Assembly (NCBI GenBank): GCA_003138365.1
Contig: PLFY01000057.1
Coordinates: forward strand, 54,148 to 94,183
Length of the DNA: 40,036 nucleotides
Direction of reading: 5' to 3'
DNA from: Acidobacteriaceae bacterium
GTDB lineage: Bacteria > Acidobacteriota > Terriglobia > Terriglobales > Acidobacteriaceae
Shown piece by piece: positions 36,059 through 40,036 of this stretch. The notes under the pieces are model-generated. The model ran no database searches. It worked only from the letters and a program-made list of their open reading frames with translations, and had not been told where the DNA came from. Within the stretch, counting starts at the first letter, position 1; the number at the start of each line of letters is the position of its first letter. A program made the translations under genes and the position numbers.

Positions 36059-37576
36059 CTAGGAGCCGGTTCCGGCGAAGACCACGATGATGGTGCGCAT
36101 GATGATCTTGAGGTCCAGCCAGATGCTCCAATTGTCAATGTAGGTCACATCCAGCGAGATATAGCTGTCGAATGAGGGGTCCTGGCGCGCCTGCACTTGC
36201 CACAAGCCAGTGATACCGGGCGTCACATCGAGGCGGCGAAGGTGGTTCAGCTTGTACTCCTGCACCTCGCTCGCCAACGGCGGACGCGGACCGACGATGC
36301 TCATGTCGCCCTTCAAAACGTTGAAGAACTGGGGCAGCTCATCCAGCGAATACTTGCGCAGAAAACGTCCCACAATTGTGATGCGGGGATCGTTCGAGAT
36401 TTTGAAGAGCACGCCATCGCGCTCGTTCATGTGCATCACATCCGCGCGGCGCTTCTCCGCGTCGCGGACCATGGTGCGGAACTTGGTGCAGCTAAAGACA
36501 CGGCCCTTCTTGCCGATACGCTCCGAGGAGTAGAAGATGGGGCCACGCGAATCCAGCTTGACGGCGATCGCGACAGCCAACAGCACAGGCGAAAGGAGGA
36601 TCAATGCCACTGTTGAGAACAGGATATCGATCACTCTCTTGATCAACAGACCCACCTCGGGCACGTGACCGCAATGGAGCGGGATGGTCGGAAACTGGCC
36701 AATGTACTCGATGGGGCTGTTCCACGCCAGGCCGTCGTACATGTCGGGAACCACGCGCAGATCCACGCCGTGAATACGGGCTTGATCGAGGACATTCTGC
36801 ACGATGCCGCGTTCGCAGGGAGTGGTGAAGAATATCTCATCTACAAAATGCTTGCGGGCGTGCTGGAAGAGCGTATCCAGCGTGCCAACTACATCGCCGG
36901 AGGTCGATGTAAAGCGGGAACTGGGATCGGTAAAATCGATAAAGCCTTTGAAGGTATAGCCAAGATGCCGGATGCTCTCCAGGTGATGGCGGAGTGCATG
37001 CGCCTCAGGCCCGGTGCCCAGGATGAGCACGTTGCGAGTGCCCACGCCACGGTCGAATCGCCGGTAGATCATCATCCGGTAAACCAGCCGCCGCAGGCTG
37101 AGCGAAATGGTCACCAGACCCACCGTGATCAATACGATGCTGCGGGGAATATCTTGCGCATGAACCAGATAGAGTGTGCCCGTCAGCAAGAGGCCGGAGG
37201 TTAAGCAGGCCTGCACACTCAACCTCTGCTCATCCAGAAAGGTGCCTACCCGCGTGGGAGTGTACAAATGCATCCGCCGGCTGGTGATGATAAGCGCGAT
37301 GGTGAATCCGCACAAAAGCGCCAGCAGAATGCCCATCGAACGGCCGTAAATGAGTGTGCCGTGCCAAAACCCCCTGGCGCCAGCCACCGGTCCTGTATGA
37401 AACTCGTACAGTGTTGCGACCATGGCTGCCGCGAGGACGGTTGCACCATCCGCGAACATCCATAGTTTGGTGGTGCCCCGCGAGTTGCGCGTCGATTGCG
37501 CTGCCACTCCGCCCGCCCATTCAGGGGAGGAAGACATTGAAGCAGAGACTCTTTGCCAGAATTCCGATGTCGCCAT
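36059..37576 (-). CDS. Exopolysaccharide polyprenyl glycosylphosphotransferase
   Basis: 505 residues with the WbaP/WcaJ-type layout. Four membrane helices lie in the N-terminal part (about 38-57, 77-97, 118-138 and 145-160). A soluble Rossmann-like domain follows (about 180-300, NVLILGTGPEAHALRHHL). The C-terminal transferase has one more membrane segment (DILFSTVALILLSPVLLAV), then KLDSRGPIFYSSERIGKKG, FSCTKFRTM, YSLDELPQFFNVLKGDMSIV, GPRPP and VTPGITGLWQVQAR. It transfers a sugar-1-phosphate from a nucleotide sugar to undecaprenyl phosphate, the first step of exopolysaccharide repeat assembly. The sugar is not known. No other polysaccharide gene is in the window, so it may be an isolated initiator. 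Confidence 0.93.
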   Translation of the reverse strand: MATSEFWQRVSASMSSSPEWAGGVAAQSTRNSRGTTKLWMFADGATVLAAAMVATLYEFHTGPVAGARGFWHGTLIYGRSMGILLALLCGFTIALIITSRRMHLYTPTRVGTFLDEQRLSVQACLTSGLLLTGTLYLVHAQDIPRSIVLITVGLVTISLSLRRLVYRMMIYRRFDRGVGTRNVLILGTGPEAHALRHHLESIRHLGYTFKGFIDFTDPSSRFTSTSGDVVGTLDTLFQHARKHFVDEIFFTTPCERGIVQNVLDQARIHGVDLRVVPDMYDGLAWNSPIEYIGQFPTIPLHCGHVPEVGLLIKRVIDILFSTVALILLSPVLLAVAIAVKLDSRGPIFYSSERIGKKGRVFSCTKFRTMVRDAEKRRADVMHMNERDGVLFKISNDPRITIVGRFLRKYSLDELPQFFNVLKGDMSIVGPRPPLASEVQEYKLNHLRRLDVTPGITGLWQVQARQDPSFDSYISLDVTYIDNWSIWLDLKIIMRTIIVVFAGTGS

Positions 37577-38159
37577 ATCCGTTCCGCAGACCTCAAAAAG
37601 TTCAGGGAGAGAGAGTGTGGGGACTAGATTCCCACGAATGAACCGTGCAAAAGAGCAGAAGACAATGCGCTATGGAAAGCAGAATCCATTTTTTTGGAAC
37701 ACCCATTTGTAGTCTTGAGTTGCCCGTTTCGACAAAAACCGCCTCGTTGCCTGTAATCGGCTCTGCTGGCTTGATTGTGCCGGGGCATGATGCTCACAAC
37801 TTACGTTCCCTGCGCCAGCCTCAGAGGACCATACGATAGAGCAGGTCGTCCTTTGCTGACAGCGAATCTGTGTTACTACAAGCGAATTGATCTCACCGCA
37901 ATTGGATGCGGCCCAACGCATGAAGGCAAAACATAAACTAATGAGCCTCTGGTTCCGCTTCCTTTTGGATGAAAACCAATGAGAATAAACCAATTATACC
38001 AAACCGTGTCCAATTACGGTAGCTCCGCGTTTCCCGTCTGCTTCCCCAGGAAGCTCTCTGCCAAACCCCAGGAAAACCGACAGATTAAGGATAGCTCCAG
38101 AACGGCAGTCAATAGCAAGAAGAATCGTATGATTCTTAGGTTACCAGATGATAAACGCC
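37577..38159. other. Intergenic region upstream of the glycosylphosphotransferase
   Basis: 583 bp between two minus-strand genes, noticeably richer in A/T than its surroundings. No gene is supported. An 86-codon plus-strand reading at 37979-38239 runs antisense into the ABC gene and has no features. A weak minus-strand promoter candidate is TTGTCG with TACAAA, 18 bp apart, at about 37708-37737. A small hairpin is at 38120-38137. The length and composition suggest a regulatory region for exopolysaccharide synthesis or a decayed gene. Confidence 0.4.
38120..38137 (-). terminator. Possible weak terminator after the ABC ATPase gene
   Basis: AAGAATC-GTAT-GATTCTT, a 7-bp A/T-rich stem 22 bp beyond the minus-strand stop codon at 38160. 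On the minus strand it is followed by CTTGC, a poor T tract, so terminator strength would be low. Confidence 0.3.
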
Positions 38160-39011
38160 TTATTCCGAAGGTAATAGATACGCGTCCAGGGTTAAGAACT
38201 GGCGAATGTGCGGGTCGGCGGACGCCAGAAACTCCTTGAGCGGACCGAAGAACCGGGCTTCGCCCTGATCCAGGAAGAGAACCTGGTCGGCGAGCCGCTC
38301 GGCAAAGCGCATATCGTGCGTTACCACAATGCTGGTAAATCCCAACTGCCGTTTGAGCCGCTGGATCAAATCCCCCAAACGGCGCGCGATGATGGGGTCG
38401 ACCATCGTGGTCGGCTCGTCGTAAAGCACCACTTCTGGCTGCGCCGCAAGTGCGCGAGCGATGGCCACGGCACGTTTGCGCCCAGTGGAGAGACTGGCCG
38501 GGAGAGCATCCACCACGTCTTGAGCGCCTACCAGACTGATCAAACGGTCCACGACCTGCTGGATCTGGTCCTCGGCCAGGCCTCCCTTCTCACGCAACGG
38601 AAAGGCGACGTTCTCGCGCACGCTCAGCGAGTCGAAGAGAGCGCCGTTCTGAAAGACCATGGTCACGCGCTTGCGAATGGCCTGCATTCCCTCTTCACTG
38701 AGGCCGTTAATCTCTTCGCCGTCGACGCGAATCGAGCCCACTTGCGGCCTGAGAAAGCCCATCAGGATGCGCAAGGCCACCGATTTCCCAACCCCGCTTC
38801 TGCCCAGGATGCAAAGGGTCTCTCCGCGATTCACCGTAAAGCTCACATTACCCAAGACCTTGCGGTCGCCAAACCACATCGAGACGTGACTGAAGGAGAC
38901 CATGGGAACCGAGGACTCAGTGGCCGGCATCGGCGCCGTCAGGTCCGGCCCGGCGCCAAAAGATTCGGGCAGCATCTCGGGAAGCTCCGGATTGGATGCA
39001 AAATCGGACAT
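38160..39011 (-). CDS. ABC transporter ATP-binding protein, MlaF-like
   Basis: 283 residues. The first 36 are a Pro/Glu-rich extension. The ATPase core begins at PMVSFSHVSMWFGDR. Walker A is GRSGVGKS (70-77), the Q-loop is VFQNGALFDSLSVREN, Walker B is EVVLYDEP (193-200) and the switch is VTHDMRFAERLADQ with H232. The NGALFDSLSV.ENV pattern identifies the MlaF/Ttg2A group, whose members move phospholipids or other lipids between membranes with MlaE permeases and MCE proteins. Those partners are not in the window. The signature is LSTGRKR (174-180) rather than the usual LSGGM, and the D-loop is TMVD rather than TGLD. It starts 10 bp after mobA, so the two are probably cotranscribed. Confidence 0.9.
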   Translation of the reverse strand: MSDFASNPELPEMLPESFGAGPDLTAPMPATESSVPMVSFSHVSMWFGDRKVLGNVSFTVNRGETLCILGRSGVGKSVALRILMGFLRPQVGSIRVDGEEINGLSEEGMQAIRKRVTMVFQNGALFDSLSVRENVAFPLREKGGLAEDQIQQVVDRLISLVGAQDVVDALPASLSTGRKRAVAIARALAAQPEVVLYDEPTTMVDPIIARRLGDLIQRLKRQLGFTSIVVTHDMRFAERLADQVLFLDQGEARFFGPLKEFLASADPHIRQFLTLDAYLLPSE

Positions 39012-39021
39012 CTCCGTGGAA

Positions 39022-39708
39022 TCAGCTTACGCGACCCAGCTTGCCTGATCCAGCTTGGCCACCGTATTCATGCGCAAGGCGGAGACCTTCGGGCGAGTTG
39101 ACGTTCAAGAACCAGCGGGCCGCAGGCAGGCCCTCCGGATGAGCCGCATGGCCGGATTGAACCAGCATCTCCACGGGAACGACACTGATCTGCCGGCCCA
39201 GTCTACCCGCGGCTGCTTGAAACCCTGAAAAGCACCCCCCACGCCCGGCTTCAAGTTCGGCTTCGAGTAGGGGCAGGGCTGCCCGGTCCAACACCGCCGG
39301 AAACGTCTGGGCAAATCCGTTGACGGAAGAGACGGTCACGGAACTGCCTGTAATCCGCGCGTGGTCACGCAGATAGGCAATCAGTGAGGCGGGAAGCAAA
39401 GGCAGATCGATGGGCAAGAAGACGGCCCGGCGTGCGGCAGTAGAAGCGAGTGCGGCGCAGATTCCGCCCAAAGGGCCCAGGCCGGGCTGGGAATCCTGGA
39501 CGAGCGGCGCAAGGGCAGCAAGGGCTGAGGAACCGCCGGCCAGGGACGCCGCCAGACCGGCTCCGCGCAAAATGCCGAGTGCGTGGACGACGAGCGGCTG
39601 GCCGGCAAGGTTCACCAGAGCCTTGTCCTCACCCATGCGGCTGGATCGCCCTCCAGCCAGGACAAAACCGGCGGCATCGGGATTGGGGTCGAGATCTGCT
39701 TCGCTCAA
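39022..39708 (-). CDS. mobA: Molybdenum cofactor guanylyltransferase
   Basis: 228 residues. It links GMP to molybdopterin to make the Mo-bis-MGD cofactor. Seen: the nucleotide-binding GFVLAGGRSSRMGEDKAL (14-31) with K29, GLGPLGGICAAL, and the metal-site loop VFLPIDLPLLP (D in PIDLP). The C-terminal part NVNSPEGLRLA is also typical. The start is TTG 39708. An ATG slightly upstream is in another frame and ends at once. No molybdoenzyme gene is within the window. Confidence 0.88.
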   Translation of the reverse strand: MSEADLDPNPDAAGFVLAGGRSSRMGEDKALVNLAGQPLVVHALGILRGAGLAASLAGGSSALAALAPLVQDSQPGLGPLGGICAALASTAARRAVFLPIDLPLLPASLIAYLRDHARITGSSVTVSSVNGFAQTFPAVLDRAALPLLEAELEAGRGGCFSGFQAAAGRLGRQISVVPVEMLVQSGHAAHPEGLPAARWFLNVNSPEGLRLAHEYGGQAGSGKLGRVS

Positions 39709-39809
39709 ACTGCTCTCATCGAGACCGGCTGCCCCATCTTCTCATGAAAGCAACCAATTGAGGTCTGAGATTCCCGCCCGCCAGTCGTAAATCGGCATAG
39801 AATAGCTCC

Positions 39810-40036
39810 GTGTACGAATGGGATGAAGCCAAGCGCGAAGCGAACCTGGAAGCACAGGCTCGACTTCCGCGACGCCTATATGGTCTATGACCATCCGCGA
39901 AAGATCACATTCCGGCTACAAAGAGGAGCGGAAGTGAGATTCCAGGACATTGCGCTGGTAGAAGTAGCCGGAAATGTCTTATCCTTGAGCCTCTTGCAAA
40001 ATTGCCTTCAGGCTATCGATTGTGTCAGGGCACGAC
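39810..40036 (+). pseudogene. Frameshifted BrnT-like toxin gene, 3' end beyond window
   Basis: GTG at 39810 opens YEWDEAKREANLE, a typical BrnT start. The frame then breaks at 39852: the reading should continue K-H-R-L-D-F, but two bases of the Lys codon are missing (GAAGCAC where GAAAAGCAC is expected). One frame over, the protein carries on as HRLDFRDAYMVYDHPRKITF and RFQDIALVEVAGNVLSL, clear BrnT-family sequence. After that the reading (SLLQNCLQ...) no longer resembles the family, so a second lesion or truncation is likely. Intact BrnT is a RelE-like ribonuclease toxin paired with BrnA. No BrnA is visible before the edge. Confidence 0.6.

Noticed and set aside
37979-38239. 86-codon plus-strand ORF
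   Set aside because: It overlaps the 3' end of the ABC ATPase gene in antisense, has no ribosome site and no recognisable protein features.

Overview
The window looks like chromosomal DNA of a GC-rich, aerobic, Gram-negative-type bacterium, most likely an acidobacterium (Acidobacteriota, Terriglobia-like). This placement is an inference. It rests on overall gene content (secretin, Mla-type ABC ATPase, UPF0182, ECF sigma factor fused to a membrane domain, purC-cvpA-Fis-like-HAD operon) and on short intergenic repeats of a kind I associate with that phylum. No rRNA, tRNA, CRISPR array or intact insertion sequence was seen.

Layout. 1-407 (-): start of an NCS1 nucleobase transporter, cut by the window edge. 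847-2574 (+): single-domain response regulator and a membrane MCP without a periplasmic sensor. 2783-5716 (+): UPF0182 membrane protein. 5749-9110 (-): divergent gamma-glutamyltransferase-like protein and an ECF sigma factor fused to a multi-pass membrane domain. 9460-11564 (+): ilvE and pyrD. 11833-15861 (+): a compact [NiFe]-hydrogenase operon (small subunit, large subunit, cytochrome b, maturation protease). The small subunit carries the two extra cysteines of the O2-tolerant, respiratory, membrane-bound type (group 1d-like). 15963-19348 (+): a siroheme module, ferredoxin-type sulfite/nitrite reductase plus fused siroheme synthase CysG. It is preceded by a candidate promoter, a possibly leaderless 17-codon Cys-rich leader ORF and a strong hairpin. 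19498-21765 (-): katG. 22282-26130 (+): smc with an acidic insertion in its head domain. 26149-27675 (-): membrane-anchored alpha/beta hydrolase. 28233-32918 (+): purC, cvpA, a Fis-like HTH protein, a HAD phosphatase and an orphan TPR-secretin, tightly packed. 33140-34141 (-): periplasmic DsbA-like protein. 34301-35977 (-): nadE. 36059-37576 (-): exopolysaccharide-initiating glycosylphosphotransferase. 38160-39708 (-): Mla-like ABC ATPase and mobA. 39810 to the edge (+): frameshifted BrnT-like toxin remnant.

How the parts fit. The hydrogenase would feed electrons from H2 through its cytochrome b into the quinone pool under air. The siroheme module supplies reduced sulfur or nitrogen, and its Cys-codon leader hints at cysteine-responsive control of sulfite reduction. 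KatG handles peroxide. ilvE, pyrD, purC, nadE and mobA are core anabolism.

Points that most deserve a second look: the Cys-rich leader before the sulfite/nitrite reductase; the six-Cys hydrogenase signature; the 6 x 8-bp arrays facing each other as a 48-bp imperfect inverted repeat at 32926-33134; the sigma-membrane fusion; the GGT-like protein that keeps its nucleophile but lacks substrate-binding motifs; the unusual signature and D-loop in the MlaF-like ATPase; and the broken BrnT gene.
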